A stretch of 64,000 nucleotides of DNA from Thalassospira povalilytica (GCF_002844235.1 NZ_PGTS01000006.1:1-64000); one strand, 5' to 3'. Numbered from the stretch's first letter, positions 19,801-29,405 are shown. Program-made: numbers and translations. The notes: generated from the sequence alone by a model not told the origin.

Positions 19801-19835
19801 GCATTAGGCATTAGGCATTAGGCATTAGGCGTCAG
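19794..19835 (+). repeat. GCATTAG heptamer tandem repeat
   Basis: Five perfect GCATTAG copies (19794-19828) plus a degenerate sixth (GCGTCAG). The first copy contains the TAG stop codon of the upstream gene. Confidence 0.9.
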
Positions 19836-19905
19836 GCATCCCGCATCAGCCGCATAGTGTGTGGTGCATTTACTTGGCGCATAGCCTATAGCGCATAGCG
19901 CGCAC

Positions 19906-19940
19906 CAAAAAAGGCCGACACCCGGGGTGTCGGCCTTTTT
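19906..19940. terminator. Bidirectional terminator
   Basis: Stem AAGGCCGACACC/GGTGTCGGCCTT with a short CGG loop and A/T runs on both flanks. It serves the TRAP gene on the minus strand and possibly the hypothetical gene on the plus strand. Confidence 0.85.
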
Positions 19941-19966
19941 CGTTTCAGATCGGTATCGCGGACTGA

Positions 19967-21064
19967 TTAGCCCTGATTGGCAAAGACATTGGCGCGCTGG
20001 TTCAGCGCGGTTGCCTCGAACTCCTTGCCATAAGGGGCTGCCTTTTTCGCAAAGTCCATCAGCGACGCATAGATACGGCCATTAAGGTCATTCTGACCTG
20101 CGATTTCTTCAACCGCTTCCTTGGCGGCACCGGCAAAGGCCGCGATCAAGTCGTCATTGAAATGACGGATCTCGGTACCTTTGGCGAGGATCGCCTGATA
20201 GGACTGAACGTTGTTGAAGGTAAAGTCCGCAAGGGTCTGTTCGACATTGGCCTGTGCGGCAATGGCGACAATTTCCTGAAGGTCTTCGGGCAGTTCGGCG
20301 AATTTGTCCTTGTTGATAAAGACTTCGATGCCCGAACCCGGTTCGGCAAATGCCGGGGTGTAGTAATATTTGGCTACAGAGGCCAGACCGAACGCATAGT
20401 CGTTCCACGGTCCAACCCACTCGGCCGCATCAATCGCACCGGACTGCAAGCTTGGCAGAATGTCAGCAGCCGGAAGCAGCGACGGGGTCGCACCCAGACG
20501 GCGCATGGCTTCACCACCGATACCGGCATAGCGGACTTTAAGGCCCTTAAGGTCATCAACAGAATTGATTTCCTTGTTGAACCAGCCACCTGCCTGAAGG
20601 CCGGTATTGCCTGCGAGGAACGGTTTGACGTTGAACTGGGAATAAAGTTCGTCCCAAAGTTCCTGACCACCGCCAAAGCGCAGCCAGCCCGAAAGTTCCC
20701 ACGCCATCAGACCAAACGGAATGGTGGTAAAGAACGAAACGGCCGGGTCCTTGCCAAACCAGTAATAGGGCGTGGAATGAGCCAGATCGGCAACGCCCTG
20801 TTCGACCGCATCCATGCATTCAAGGGCCGGAACCAGTTCGCCCGCACCATAAACCGTAATCTTGAGACGGCCACCCGACATCTTGTTGACGCGTTCGGCA
20901 AACAGTTCGCCATTGGCACCAAGACCCGGCGTTCCTTTGGGCCAGGGCATGACCATGCGCCAATTGATGGTTTCATCGGCCTTGACGATGGCCGGCGCAG
21001 TAGCAGCGGCAGCAAATGCACCGGCAGCAACGCCTGCGCCGCTCAGAAACTGACGACGTTTCAT
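19967..21064 (-). CDS. TRAP transporter substrate-binding protein (TakP-like)
   Basis: Periplasmic DctP-family binding protein of 365 residues with a Tat signal (MKRRQFLSGAGVAAG, cleavage after about residue 29). The segments MVMPWPKGTPGLGANGE, GAIDAAEWVGPWNDYAFG and GGWFNKEINSVDDLKGLKVR place it near the TakP group, known for 2-oxoacid binding. No TRAP membrane subunits (DctQ/DctM) lie in the window. It is about two-thirds identical by eye to the next gene upstream and probably arose from tandem duplication. The ligand is inferred only from the subfamily. Confidence 0.9.
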   Translation of the reverse strand: MKRRQFLSGAGVAAGAFAAAATAPAIVKADETINWRMVMPWPKGTPGLGANGELFAERVNKMSGGRLKITVYGAGELVPALECMDAVEQGVADLAHSTPYYWFGKDPAVSFFTTIPFGLMAWELSGWLRFGGGQELWDELYSQFNVKPFLAGNTGLQAGGWFNKEINSVDDLKGLKVRYAGIGGEAMRRLGATPSLLPAADILPSLQSGAIDAAEWVGPWNDYAFGLASVAKYYYTPAFAEPGSGIEVFINKDKFAELPEDLQEIVAIAAQANVEQTLADFTFNNVQSYQAILAKGTEIRHFNDDLIAAFAGAAKEAVEEIAGQNDLNGRIYASLMDFAKKAAPYGKEFEATALNQRANVFANQG

Positions 21065-21247
21065 TGTGGGGCTCCCAATATTGGTAAATTTTTGCGTAAA
21101 AACTCTACGAAGGTAATTTCGTAACTCTGTTTGAACCCAAAGTTACGGTTTTTGGCGCATGCAACAATTCATGTTTGCGGGATGCAGCATCGCGCAAACT
21201 GCATGACATCGACATTTCATCGACATTTCTTCACCCAAAGGTTCAAA

Positions 21248-21276
21248 CAAAAAGGGGCCGCCCGAAGGCAGCCCCT
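21248..21276 (-). terminator. Terminator of second TRAP binding-protein gene
   Basis: On the minus strand the stem GGGGCTGCC/GGCGGCCCC (one mismatch) with a TTCG tetraloop is followed by a T run. Confidence 0.8.
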
Positions 21277-21341
21277 GATATCATGCGCACCGGACCGGGT
21301 TGCGGTCGGTTCGCGAAGATTGTTTCAAGACACTGGCGGAC

Positions 21342-22433
21342 TTAGTAGCCCCAGACCTTTGCACGCTGCAACAGACCGGTTGCTTCGAATTCCTTGCCAT
21401 AGCGCGCGCCCTTCTTGACGAGGTCAAGGTAGCTTGCGGCAATTCGGCCCGACAGGTCGTTCTTGGCGGCGATTTCATCAACCGCGGCCTTGGAATGTTC
21501 GGCCAGGGTCATGATGACATCATCGGGGAACTGACGCACTTCAACGCCCTTGTCGATCAGCGGCTGATAGGACTGAAGGTTGTTGAAGGTAAAGTCGGCC
21601 AGGGTGTTTTCCGAAATCGCCTGTGCGGCATAACGGATGATTGCCTGCAGATCCGGGGACAGGGCATCGAACTTGTCCTTGCCGACAAAGATCTCAAGAC
21701 CCGGTCCGGGTTCGTGGAAGGCCGGGGTATAGTAGAATTTGGCAACCTGATAGAGACCAAATGCCAGATCGTTCCAAGGACCGACCCATTCGGCAGCGTC
21801 AATCGCGCCGGACTGCATCGACGGCATGATATCGCCGGGCGGCATCATGGTCACGTTAGCACCGGCACGGCGCATGGCTTCGCCGCCCAGACCGGCATAG
21901 CGCATTTTAAGGCCCTTAAGGTCATCAAGCGAATTGATTTCCTTGTTGAACCAGCCGCCAGCCTGCATGCCGGAGTTGCCCGCATAGAACGGCACAACAT
22001 TGAATTCGGCATAGGCTTCTTCCCAAAGTTTCTGACCTTCGCCAAAGCGCAGCCAGGCCGAAAGTTCCCAGGCGGTCAGACCAAACGGAATGGTCGAGAA
22101 GAAGTTCAGGGCCGGGTTTTTACCCTGCCAGTAATAGGGCGTACCATGGGCCATTTCGACCACGCCCTGTTCGACCGCATCCATGCATTCGAACGGCGGG
22201 ACGATCTCGCCACCACCGAACACACTGATATTCAGACGACCATTGGACATTTCCTTGACCATGGCGGCAAATTTTTCTGCATTGGTGCCAAGGCCCGGCG
22301 TCCCTTTTGGCCACGGCATCACCATGCGCCAATTCAGACTTTCCTGCGCGGAAACAATAGCCGGTGCCGCGACCGATGCGGCAACCGCACCCGCACCCAG
22401 ACCGGCTCCTTTAAGGAACTGACGACGTTTCAT
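21342..22433 (-). CDS. TRAP transporter substrate-binding protein (TakP-like), paralogue
   Basis: Second DctP-family binding protein, 363 residues, with the Tat signal MKRRQFLKGAGLGAGAV. The ATG at 22433 is preceded by AAGGGGATCCCA and gives a standard Tat leader; an upstream in-frame ATG at 22481 would bury it. The same ligand-site segments are seen as in its neighbour (WVGPWNDLAFG, GGWFNKEI). Each gene has its own terminator, so they can be expressed separately. Differences at otherwise matched positions suggest divergence in ligand preference. Confidence 0.9.
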   Translation of the reverse strand: MKRRQFLKGAGLGAGAVAASVAAPAIVSAQESLNWRMVMPWPKGTPGLGTNAEKFAAMVKEMSNGRLNISVFGGGEIVPPFECMDAVEQGVVEMAHGTPYYWQGKNPALNFFSTIPFGLTAWELSAWLRFGEGQKLWEEAYAEFNVVPFYAGNSGMQAGGWFNKEINSLDDLKGLKMRYAGLGGEAMRRAGANVTMMPPGDIMPSMQSGAIDAAEWVGPWNDLAFGLYQVAKFYYTPAFHEPGPGLEIFVGKDKFDALSPDLQAIIRYAAQAISENTLADFTFNNLQSYQPLIDKGVEVRQFPDDVIMTLAEHSKAAVDEIAAKNDLSGRIAASYLDLVKKGARYGKEFEATGLLQRAKVWGY

Positions 22434-22629
22434 TGGGATCCCCTTAGATTCTTGTGTTTTGGTGGTTTTTTGCGCGACCACCAGCCTGCGGAGGGGGATT
22501 TTCGCTAAAAGACGCGTCGGTTTCCACTATTTTTGCCAAAACGGGGAAATATTTTTTCCCCGACGCTACGGCATGCTGGCTTTATGCGAATGCCAGATAC
22601 CGTCAATGATCGCTGTTCGGGCCGCAACC

Positions 22630-23133
22630 CTAGCCAAGGAAACGGTTATAATCGGCAATGAACTGATCCACCGTACCGGCGCCAAGCGGGGTGTTGTAAT
22701 ATTGCTTCCAATAGGCGGCCAGTCCGTTCAGATCATTGGGATCGGACGGCAAGGCACCCGGGGCCCGATAATACCGGATGCGACACATCGCGGTTGCATA
22801 GGCAAGATTGGTGGCAAGCTGTGCGGACTTGTCGGGTTTGCCATCCGATCCGACCGGCTGTGCTGCCAGGAAACCATCAACCTTGGCCTTCAAAGCCGCA
22901 CGGGTCGAATAATCCAGATAATTGACATAGCAATCATTCAGGGTTGCCGGTTCCATCTGATAGATGCCCAGTGCCGGACCGCCACCAACCTGCTGGATAT
23001 AGTCGCCCAGATGACTTTCATGGGCCGCTGTGCCCATCAGAAGGTTTTCGGCAACATCGGGGGCCGGAAGATCAAGCACAGCCAAAACCGGCTGCACGAT
23101 CAAAGTTCTCAGCTGATCCTTGTTAATCGGCAC
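22630..23133 (-). CDS. Lysozyme/transglycosylase-like protein
   Basis: A 167-residue protein without a signal peptide. The segment GTAAHESHLGDY followed by GGGPALGIYQMEP resembles the catalytic Glu and the G-x-Y/F-Q-M strand of SLT-type lysozyme folds (Glu39 would be the acid). It starts at GTG 23133 with a strong AGGAGG upstream. Such proteins are common in phage tails and endolysins, but no other phage gene is nearby. The assignment rests on short motifs only. Confidence 0.5.
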   Translation of the reverse strand: MPINKDQLRTLIVQPVLAVLDLPAPDVAENLLMGTAAHESHLGDYIQQVGGGPALGIYQMEPATLNDCYVNYLDYSTRAALKAKVDGFLAAQPVGSDGKPDKSAQLATNLAYATAMCRIRYYRAPGALPSDPNDLNGLAAYWKQYYNTPLGAGTVDQFIADYNRFLG

Positions 23134-23356
23134 GGCGGCCTCCTGTTCATCTGTGACTTACAGACGAAACGACGCCCTGCCCCAAAGGGTGTGACGATTT
23201 TTCCCGAAAATCTGCGAGATGCCGAGGTGAATCTACCCTTGCGAGCAAATCATCAATCCTAATGGATAGTTATTTTCCCAAATTGAAGCCCAACCTAAAA
23301 CCAAGATGCGCATAACAAATGCTGAGAGAGATCAACCTGCTATCGGGGAGAATGGC

Positions 23357-24682
23357 ATGCATCCGGAACTAAAACGCCGTCTTGAATTCATCGGCTTTGA
23401 CGAGAACAAGGTCAAACAGCTCAAACGGGCATGGCCGGTAATCGAAAAGAACCTTCCACCCATTCTGGACGAATTCTACAAAAAGGTGATGGGCCGACCG
23501 GAACTGGCAAAAATCGTCGGGGATCCGTCCAATATCAGCCGCCTCAAGGACGCCCAGCGCAAACACTGGGCCAAACTGTTCGAAGGGTCGTTTGATGACT
23601 CGTTTTATGAAGATGTCCGACGCATCGGCAAGGCCCATGAACGGATCGGACTGACGCCGGAATCCTATGTGTCGGCCTATAATTTCATGCTCGGTGAAAT
23701 ATCGGCCCTGCTGTTCAGGCAATTCCACCGCGATTCACAGGTTTCCCTGATGGTGGTCGCATCGATCAATGCGCTTCTGGTCGATGTCGAAATGGCGATC
23801 ACGGTCTATTACGAGGAAACGCAAAACACCTATCACAACAAACTGCAACAGATGTCGCATGATTTCGAGGAAACCATCGGCACCGTCGTTGCTGCCGTCG
23901 CCTCATCGGCCGAGGACATGTCACACGCGTCCAATACGCTGATTTCCAGCATGACCGAAACCCAGGACGAGGTCCAAAGAGCCCGCGGGGCTGCCGAAAT
24001 TTCCGCGGACAATGCCACCACCGTTGCCGGTGCGGCCGAAGAACTCGACAGTTCCATTCGTGAAATTTCCAGTCAGGTGTCGCGGGCATCGACCATTTCG
24101 AACGAGGTCGAACAATCCGTTCGGCGAACATCGGACACCATCGAAACACTGAACGCCGCGGCAGACCAGATTGGAACGGTCGTCGATCTGATTGACAAGA
24201 TCGCAAGCCAGACCAACCTTCTGGCGCTGAATGCGACAATCGAAGCCGCCCGGGCCGGTGAAGCCGGCAAAGGTTTTGCAGTGGTCGCAAGCGAGGTCAA
24301 AAACCTTGCCAATCAGACCGCCAAGGCAACCGGCGATATCACCGAACAAATCAATGCCGTTCAACAAAGCACGTCAGCAGCCGTCAGTGCCATTCAAACC
24401 GTGGCCGGACAAATCGGCACCATCGTTGAATCGGTAACGGCAATTTCAGCCGCAGTCGAACAACAGGCCGCCGCCACCACCGAAATCAGTGGCAATATCA
24501 ATGCGGTATCCGCCGCCAATCAGGACGTGAATACCAGCCTTGAAACGGTCAATGGCACGGCAAGCAAGACAAGCTCGGTGGCATCCCAGGTGTTTGAGGT
24601 GTCCAAAACCCTTAAGCAGAATTCCGAACGTTTGCGCAGTGATGTTGATGCCTTTGTGGCGCGTCTGACGGCAACGTCATGA
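23357..24682 (+). CDS. Globin-coupled chemotaxis sensor (HemAT-like)
   Basis: A soluble 441-residue methyl-accepting protein without transmembrane helices. The N-terminal protoglobin domain (about 1-165) has the segment [19 protein letters not shown] and the presumed proximal haem ligand His94 in GKAHERIGL. The C-terminal signalling domain (about 190-440) carries [19 protein letters not shown] and [17 protein letters not shown]. HemAT-type proteins sense O2 or related gases. ATG 23357 has GGGGAG six bases upstream; the in-frame ATG at 23306 has no such site. It is monocistronic, with a strong terminator. Confidence 0.92.
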   Translation: MHPELKRRLEFIGFDENKVKQLKRAWPVIEKNLPPILDEFYKKVMGRPELAKIVGDPSNISRLKDAQRKHWAKLFEGSFDDSFYEDVRRIGKAHERIGLTPESYVSAYNFMLGEISALLFRQFHRDSQVSLMVVASINALLVDVEMAITVYYEETQNTYHNKLQQMSHDFEETIGTVVAAVASSAEDMSHASNTLISSMTETQDEVQRARGAAEISADNATTVAGAAEELDSSIREISSQVSRASTISNEVEQSVRRTSDTIETLNAAADQIGTVVDLIDKIASQTNLLALNATIEAARAGEAGKGFAVVASEVKNLANQTAKATGDITEQINAVQQSTSAAVSAIQTVAGQIGTIVESVTAISAAVEQQAAATTEISGNINAVSAANQDVNTSLETVNGTASKTSSVASQVFEVSKTLKQNSERLRSDVDAFVARLTATS

Positions 24683-24710
24683 CTTTCTGACCGTTGATGC
24701 GCGGTCGTGC

Positions 24711-24746
24711 GGGTGCGGGAACGCCGGTTTCCGCACCCCTTTTTTT
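24711..24746 (+). terminator. Terminator of globin-coupled sensor gene
   Basis: Stem GGGTGCGG/CCGCACCC followed by a long T run. Confidence 0.85.
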
Positions 24747-24821
24747 GTCTGACGGGTGATGGATTGTGATCAGCACTGCCCCGCCCTTTGCCGGATGATA
24801 AGGCCCTTAAAGAAAATAATA

Positions 24822-24840
24822 TTCAAAATCATTCGCAATT
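24822..24840. promoter_or_regulatory. Iron-box-like dyad upstream of iron ABC genes
   Basis: On the minus strand the site reads TTGCGAATGATTTTGAA, matching the dyad TTGCGAATGATTTGCAA at 37457 in all but the last arm. It lies in an AT-rich stretch about 180 bases before the binding-protein start. Recognition by a Fur-family protein is inference from position and sequence. Confidence 0.5.
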
Positions 24841-25018
24841 GGATGGTTTCTTTGCTATGAAAATTTCCGGCTGTGTGGATGGTGCGCATTTTGATGCGCC
24901 GGCCATGGCAGCGGTTTTGGTGCTGATCAACCCGATGGTGAAGGCGCAGCGCCCTGCCCCGACACAGCCAGACAGATTGTCGCTTACATCATGCAACCTT
25001 CCAGAATGCAGAAACGAT

Positions 25019-26164
25019 ATGAAATTTAACCGTTTACTGAGTTTCGTTGCCGCCGCTGTCCTGTGCGCCACCACGGCCCGGGCTGGTGAAACCATTACCC
25101 TGACCGATGTTGCCGGACGCGAAGTTACCGTCGAAGTCCCGATCAAACACATGATCCTGGGCGAAGGTCGCTTTTTGCCATCCATCGGCATTCTGGATCC
25201 GGAAAATCCGGTGCGCTGGATCGCGGGCATGATGGGTGAATTCAAACAGCTTGATCCGGGCTCATACGCCCAGTACGAAGCCAAATTTCCCGAAATCGAC
25301 GACATTCCGTTGATCGGGCGCAGCGGTGAGGCAACCTTTTCGGTCGAAAAGGCACTGACGGTCGAACCCGATGTCGCGATCTTTGGCATGTCGGGCGGCC
25401 ATGGGCCGGGATCAAAAAGCCACGAAATTCTGTCGGTTCTGGGGGCGGCCCATATCCCGGTCGTGATGATTGATTTCCGCAGCAAGCCGTTCGAAAACAC
25501 CCCAAAAAGCATCCGCATTCTGGGTAAGCTGATGGGCAAGGAAGACCGGGCCGAAGCATTCGTAAAATTCTACGAAGAAAACCTGCACAAGGTGACCGAC
25601 AAAACCGCACAGATCACCGACAAACCCAGCGTATTTCTTGAAAGCCGGGTTGGCCTGCAACAGAATTGTTGCGAGGCGATGGGCAATGAAATGATCGGCA
25701 AATTTGTCGAACTTGCCGGCGGCAACAACGTATTTGGCGACGAAATCCCAGGCGTCATCGCACAGGTTTCGATCGAGCAGCTTCTTCTCAAGAACCCGGA
25801 CTATTATGTGACGACCGCGGTCGGATCGGCGGGGCTTGATCCGGAACTCAATTCCAAACGCATTGTTCTTGGCGCATCGACCAGTGCCCAACAGGCCGCA
25901 GCGTCGCTTGCGCACAGCATGGAACGTACCGGCCTTTCGGAGCTTTCAGCGGTGAAAAGCGGCCATGTCTATTCCGTCTGGCACCATGTCTATAACAACC
26001 CGATCAATGTCACGACCCTTCAGGCGATGGCAAAATGGTTCCATCCCGAAACCTTTGCCGATCTTGATCCGGACGCGACACTCAGAACCTTCTTTGAGCG
26101 TTTCCAGGCGGTTGATCTGAATGGTGTTTACTGGATTGGCCTTGATCAGGCGTCATCTTTGTAA
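25019..26164 (+). CDS. Iron-chelate ABC transporter, periplasmic binding protein
   Basis: A FecB/FhuD/BtuF-type class III binding protein of 381 residues. The signal peptide (MKFNRLLSFVAAAVLCATTARA) is followed by the family opening TITLTDVAGREVTVEVP. Cys216/Cys217-type residues occur in QQNCCEAMG. The frame is open a further 77 codons upstream, but only the ATG at 25019 gives a secretion signal. It begins a four-gene unit (binding protein, permease, ATPase, DUF2218 protein) facing a TonB operon. The substrate is likely a ferric siderophore; which one cannot be told. Confidence 0.87.
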   Translation: MKFNRLLSFVAAAVLCATTARAGETITLTDVAGREVTVEVPIKHMILGEGRFLPSIGILDPENPVRWIAGMMGEFKQLDPGSYAQYEAKFPEIDDIPLIGRSGEATFSVEKALTVEPDVAIFGMSGGHGPGSKSHEILSVLGAAHIPVVMIDFRSKPFENTPKSIRILGKLMGKEDRAEAFVKFYEENLHKVTDKTAQITDKPSVFLESRVGLQQNCCEAMGNEMIGKFVELAGGNNVFGDEIPGVIAQVSIEQLLLKNPDYYVTTAVGSAGLDPELNSKRIVLGASTSAQQAAASLAHSMERTGLSELSAVKSGHVYSVWHHVYNNPINVTTLQAMAKWFHPETFADLDPDATLRTFFERFQAVDLNGVYWIGLDQASSL

Positions 26165-26186
26165 ACGCCATAAAACATCGGACCAA

Positions 26187-27260
26187 ATGATGAAAGACCA
26201 GACCACCGGCGCAGCACATGCTGCGCCGTCGCTGTCACACCAGTATCGGGCATTCGTGTTCAAACGGATTTTCTGGCTGTGCATATTCCTGACTGCCCTG
26301 ATTGTTTCCTTTGTTGCCAATGTGATCACCGGCCCGGCCATGCTGTCCTTTGTCGATGTGGTGACGGGCATCCTTGATCCCGAAACGCTTTCTGGCGCCA
26401 TGAAGGTGATTGTGTTTGACGTGCGCCTGCCCTTTGCGGTGCTGGCGATCCTGATCGGGGCGACACTGGGCCTTGCCGGGGCGGAATTGCAGACGGTGCT
26501 CAACAACCCGCTGGCCAGCCCGTCGACCCTTGGCATCATGCATGCCGCGACCCTTGGCGCATCGGTCGCCATTGTCTTTCAGCTTGACCAATACGGCCTG
26601 CCGGAAAACTACATTGTGCCGGTATTTGCCTTTGCCGGGGCGTTGTGCGCGATTTTCCTGATCCAGATGCTGGCGGGATTTTACGGGGCGACCATTGATA
26701 CGGTCGTGCTGTTTGGCATTGCGCTGGTTTTCGCACTGGATGCGCTGGTTTCGCTTATCCAGTTCGTTGCCGATACCGACAGCCTGCAACAGATCGTTTT
26801 CTGGACCATGGGCAGCCTTGCACGCGCCAGTTGGGAAAAGATCGCGATTGTCGGCGTGGTGTTCCTGTGCTGTGTGCCATTCAGCATTCGCCATGTCTGG
26901 AAAATGACAGCCCTTCGTGGCGGCGAAGATTACGCCAAAAGCTATGGGGTGTCGGTTGAACGTTTGCGGATGCTGGTATTGCTGCGCGTCGGGGTTCTGA
27001 CCGCGGTTGCCGTATCCTTTACCGGCGTGATCGGCTTTGTCGGGCTGGTCGGGCCGCATATTGCGCGCCTGGCCTTTGGCGAGGACCATCGTTACTACAT
27101 CCCGGGCAGCATCCTTGCCGGGGCATTTATCCTGTCTTGTGCGTCCCTGGCCAGCAAATCGATTGTCCCGGGCATCATGATCCCCGATGGCATTGTCACG
27201 GCCCTGATCGGCATTCCGCTGTTCCTGGCCTTGCTGATTTCGCAAAAGCGTCGTGGATAA
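26187..27260 (+). CDS. Iron-chelate ABC transporter, FecCD-family permease
   Basis: A 357-residue polytopic permease of the BtuC/FecCD family. Family marks include GATLGLAGAELQTVLNNPLASPSTLGI and, near the end, TGVIGFVGLVGPHIARL, followed by a polar loop and PDGIVTALIGIPLFLALL. The paired ATG codons at 26187/26190 fit the hydrophilic N-terminus; the frame upstream overlaps the preceding gene. Its stop lies 10 bases before the ATPase start, so the two are translationally close. A single permease gene implies a homodimer. Confidence 0.92.
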   Translation: MMKDQTTGAAHAAPSLSHQYRAFVFKRIFWLCIFLTALIVSFVANVITGPAMLSFVDVVTGILDPETLSGAMKVIVFDVRLPFAVLAILIGATLGLAGAELQTVLNNPLASPSTLGIMHAATLGASVAIVFQLDQYGLPENYIVPVFAFAGALCAIFLIQMLAGFYGATIDTVVLFGIALVFALDALVSLIQFVADTDSLQQIVFWTMGSLARASWEKIAIVGVVFLCCVPFSIRHVWKMTALRGGEDYAKSYGVSVERLRMLVLLRVGVLTAVAVSFTGVIGFVGLVGPHIARLAFGEDHRYYIPGSILAGAFILSCASLASKSIVPGIMIPDGIVTALIGIPLFLALLISQKRRG

Positions 27261-27270
27261 GGGGCCGATC

Positions 27271-28062
27271 ATGACCAAACTTGATATCCGCGATCTTGTG
27301 ATTGCCCATGGCAAAAACACCATCCTGTCCAACATCACGCTGGCCGATTTCGAACCGGGCAGCGTGATCGGCGTGCTTGGCCCCAATGGTGTTGGCAAAT
27401 CAAGCTTCCTGCGATCGCTTGCGGGGCTTGCCCCCTATGGCGGGTCGATCACCTATGACGGGGATGAAAACCGCAAGCTCAGCCATAATCAGCGCGCACG
27501 CAAGGTTGCCTATTTGCCGCAAACCTTGCCACAGGCCACCAATCTTGTGGCTTATGAGGCGGTTATTTCGGCCTGCCGGGCGGTGCGCCATGATCTGACA
27601 CGCGATCATGTGGAAACCCTGACCGAACAGGTTTTTGACCGTTTGAACATCCGCCATATCGCGTTTCAGCCGCTTAGCCGCATGTCCGGTGGTCAGCGCC
27701 AGATGGTCGGGCTTGCCCAGATCATTGTCCGCGAACCCGACATCATGCTGCTTGATGAACCGACAAGCGCGCTTGATCTGCGCTGGCAGCTCGGGGTTCT
27801 CGATGTGGTGCGCACCCTTGTCAAAGACAAACAGGGACTGGCGCTGATTGCGCTGCATGACATCAATCTGGCGATGCGCCATTGCGACAGCCTGATCCTG
27901 TTTGGCGAAGGCGGTGTGTTGTCACATGGCGCCCCAAGACATGCCATGACACCCGAAATGCTGTCGCGGGCCTATCATGTCAGCGGGCGGCTTGAAACAT
28001 GCTCGCACGGGTCACCATTCGTCATTGTCGACGGGCTCAACACCATAGAGGGACACCGATAA
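27271..28062 (+). CDS. Iron-chelate ABC transporter, ATP-binding protein
   Basis: A 263-residue ATPase of the FecE/FepC type. Walker A GPNGVGKSS (about residues 36-44), signature MSGGQRQMVGLAQ, Walker B IMLLDEPTSALD and the switch His in LIALHDINLAMRHC are all intact. AAGGGGCC precedes ATG 27271; a GTG at 27253 overlapping the permease gene is less likely. It powers import through the adjacent permease. Confidence 0.95.
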   Translation: MTKLDIRDLVIAHGKNTILSNITLADFEPGSVIGVLGPNGVGKSSFLRSLAGLAPYGGSITYDGDENRKLSHNQRARKVAYLPQTLPQATNLVAYEAVISACRAVRHDLTRDHVETLTEQVFDRLNIRHIAFQPLSRMSGGQRQMVGLAQIIVREPDIMLLDEPTSALDLRWQLGVLDVVRTLVKDKQGLALIALHDINLAMRHCDSLILFGEGGVLSHGAPRHAMTPEMLSRAYHVSGRLETCSHGSPFVIVDGLNTIEGHR

Positions 28063-28356
28063 ATGTTTACCACCAGGGGATCGGTCAAAACCGATAACGC
28101 CGCCAAATATCTTGTGCAGCTGTGCAAGCATTTCGCCCACAAGGTCACAGTCGATCTTGGTGAAACATCGGGCGATGTCGCCTTTCCGATGGGGCCATGC
28201 ACCATCACGGCAACGGATGACGCCCTGATTTTCGATGGTCACTCCGAAAAGGCCGAAGGGATCGAAAAGATGAAAGGCGTGATTATCGTCCATCTCGACA
28301 AATTCGCCTGGCGCGAGGCGCCGCTGGACTATCGGTGGGAAGACGGTCAGGCCTGA
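28063..28356 (+). CDS. DUF2218 domain protein
   Basis: A 97-residue protein matching the DUF2218 pattern (YLVQLCKHFAHKV near the start, a central acidic loop and WREAPLDYRW near the end). Its ATG directly follows the stop codon of the ATPase gene, which indicates translational coupling. DUF2218 genes often sit beside siderophore uptake genes. A role in handling imported ferric chelate is possible but not established. Confidence 0.85.
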   Translation: MFTTRGSVKTDNAAKYLVQLCKHFAHKVTVDLGETSGDVAFPMGPCTITATDDALIFDGHSEKAEGIEKMKGVIIVHLDKFAWREAPLDYRWEDGQA

Positions 28357-28415
28357 CCTTCCTTTCCCTCACCTACCCCGTCACACGCCACAAGCCACAA
28401 GCCACAATGCGAAAT

Positions 28416-28447
28416 AAAAAACGCCAGCCTTTCGGGGCTGGCGTTTT
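28416..28447. terminator. Bidirectional terminator between iron ABC and TonB operons
   Basis: Stem ACGCCAGCC/GGCTGGCGT closed by TTTCGG, with A and T runs on both sides, lies between two convergent operons. Confidence 0.88.
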
Positions 28448-28450
28448 GCA

Positions 28451-29404
28451 TTAGCGCAGATTGTAGACCACCGGCACGGTCAACATGATCTTGTCTTCGG
28501 TCATGGTGTCGGGGAATGGCGGGAATTGGCGTACCCGTTCAATCATCCGCTGGGTTTCGCGATCAAGCAACTTGGATCCGCTTGATGACAGCACCCGGGT
28601 TTCAAGCACCGTTCCGTCACGTGCAATCACGATATAGATGCTGTTCTGACCTTCGATGCCGCGTCGCTTGGCCCGGTCGGGATATTCGCGATAGCGGTTC
28701 AGCATTTGCAGAACCGATGACTGGTAATCGACCATCGCGGCCTTGCTGGCGGCGCCGCCGCCACTGCCATTCGATGCCGAGGCTGCCTGGCTTTGGGCGA
28801 CTTCACCCACGGTGCCTTCGGACCGGCTTGAATTGGTCAGGCCGCTTGGCTGCATGACCGGTTCGGGCTTTTTCTGAACCGGTTCCGGTTTTTTCGGTGC
28901 TTCGACCTTGGTGACCGGCGGCTTGGGCTTCATCCGGACCGGAAGAACTTCGGCCAGTTCCTGAACCACAACCGGCTCTGGTTCCGGTTCGGGCTTGGGT
29001 TCGACGACTTCTTCGACGACGGGCTCGGGTTCCGGTTCAGGCTCGGGTTCGACAATTTCGGGTTCGGGCTCTGGTTCCGGCTCGACGATTTCTTCGGGTT
29101 CCTCGACCGGTTCTGGCTCGGGTTCCGGTTCAACGACCGGCTCCGGTTCCGGTTCGGGTTCAGGTTCGGTAACCTCGACCGGTTCTTCGGCGGCACGGCT
29201 TTCGACAGAATCCGCACTTTGTTCGTCAATTTCGGACTCACCACTAACGGCATGCCCGGCACCAAGCGAAATGCTGATGCTTTGGACCGATCCGGCCCCG
29301 CCCCAACCCGATGGTTGCGGATCGGGCATGGCCAGAACAATCCCCCCGGCCAGAACAATACCGGTCAGCCCGGTTGCGATCAGGAAATCAACGCGTTTTG
29401 ACAT
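28451..29404 (-). CDS. tonB: TonB-family energy transducer
   Basis: A 317-residue periplasm-spanning protein. An N-terminal anchor helix (about 8-28, [18 protein letters not shown]) is followed by a very long Glu-Pro repeat region (about 75-150), a Lys/Pro stretch and a C-terminal TonB domain (about 225-317, [15 protein letters not shown] and [11 protein letters not shown]). It transmits proton-motive energy from ExbB/ExbD to outer-membrane receptors. It is the last gene of exbB-exbD-exbD-tonB and converges on the iron ABC operon. The EP repeat DNA is a near-periodic sequence prone to length change. Confidence 0.92.
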   Translation of the reverse strand: MSKRVDFLIATGLTGIVLAGGIVLAMPDPQPSGWGGAGSVQSISISLGAGHAVSGESEIDEQSADSVESRAAEEPVEVTEPEPEPEPEPVVEPEPEPEPVEEPEEIVEPEPEPEPEIVEPEPEPEPEPVVEEVVEPKPEPEPEPVVVQELAEVLPVRMKPKPPVTKVEAPKKPEPVQKKPEPVMQPSGLTNSSRSEGTVGEVAQSQAASASNGSGGGAASKAAMVDYQSSVLQMLNRYREYPDRAKRRGIEGQNSIYIVIARDGTVLETRVLSSSGSKLLDRETQRMIERVRQFPPFPDTMTEDKIMLTVPVVYNLR

Positions 29405-29405
29405 A

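Noticed and set aside
19794-19835. Possible CRISPR array
   Set aside because: The units are seven bases in direct tandem without spacers, so it is a simple repeat.
22630-23133. Prophage
   Set aside because: Only one phage-like gene is present; the neighbours are ordinary chromosomal genes.
28970-29180. Glu-Pro repeat DNA as a mobile repeat
   Set aside because: It encodes the periplasm-spanning region usual in TonB proteins.
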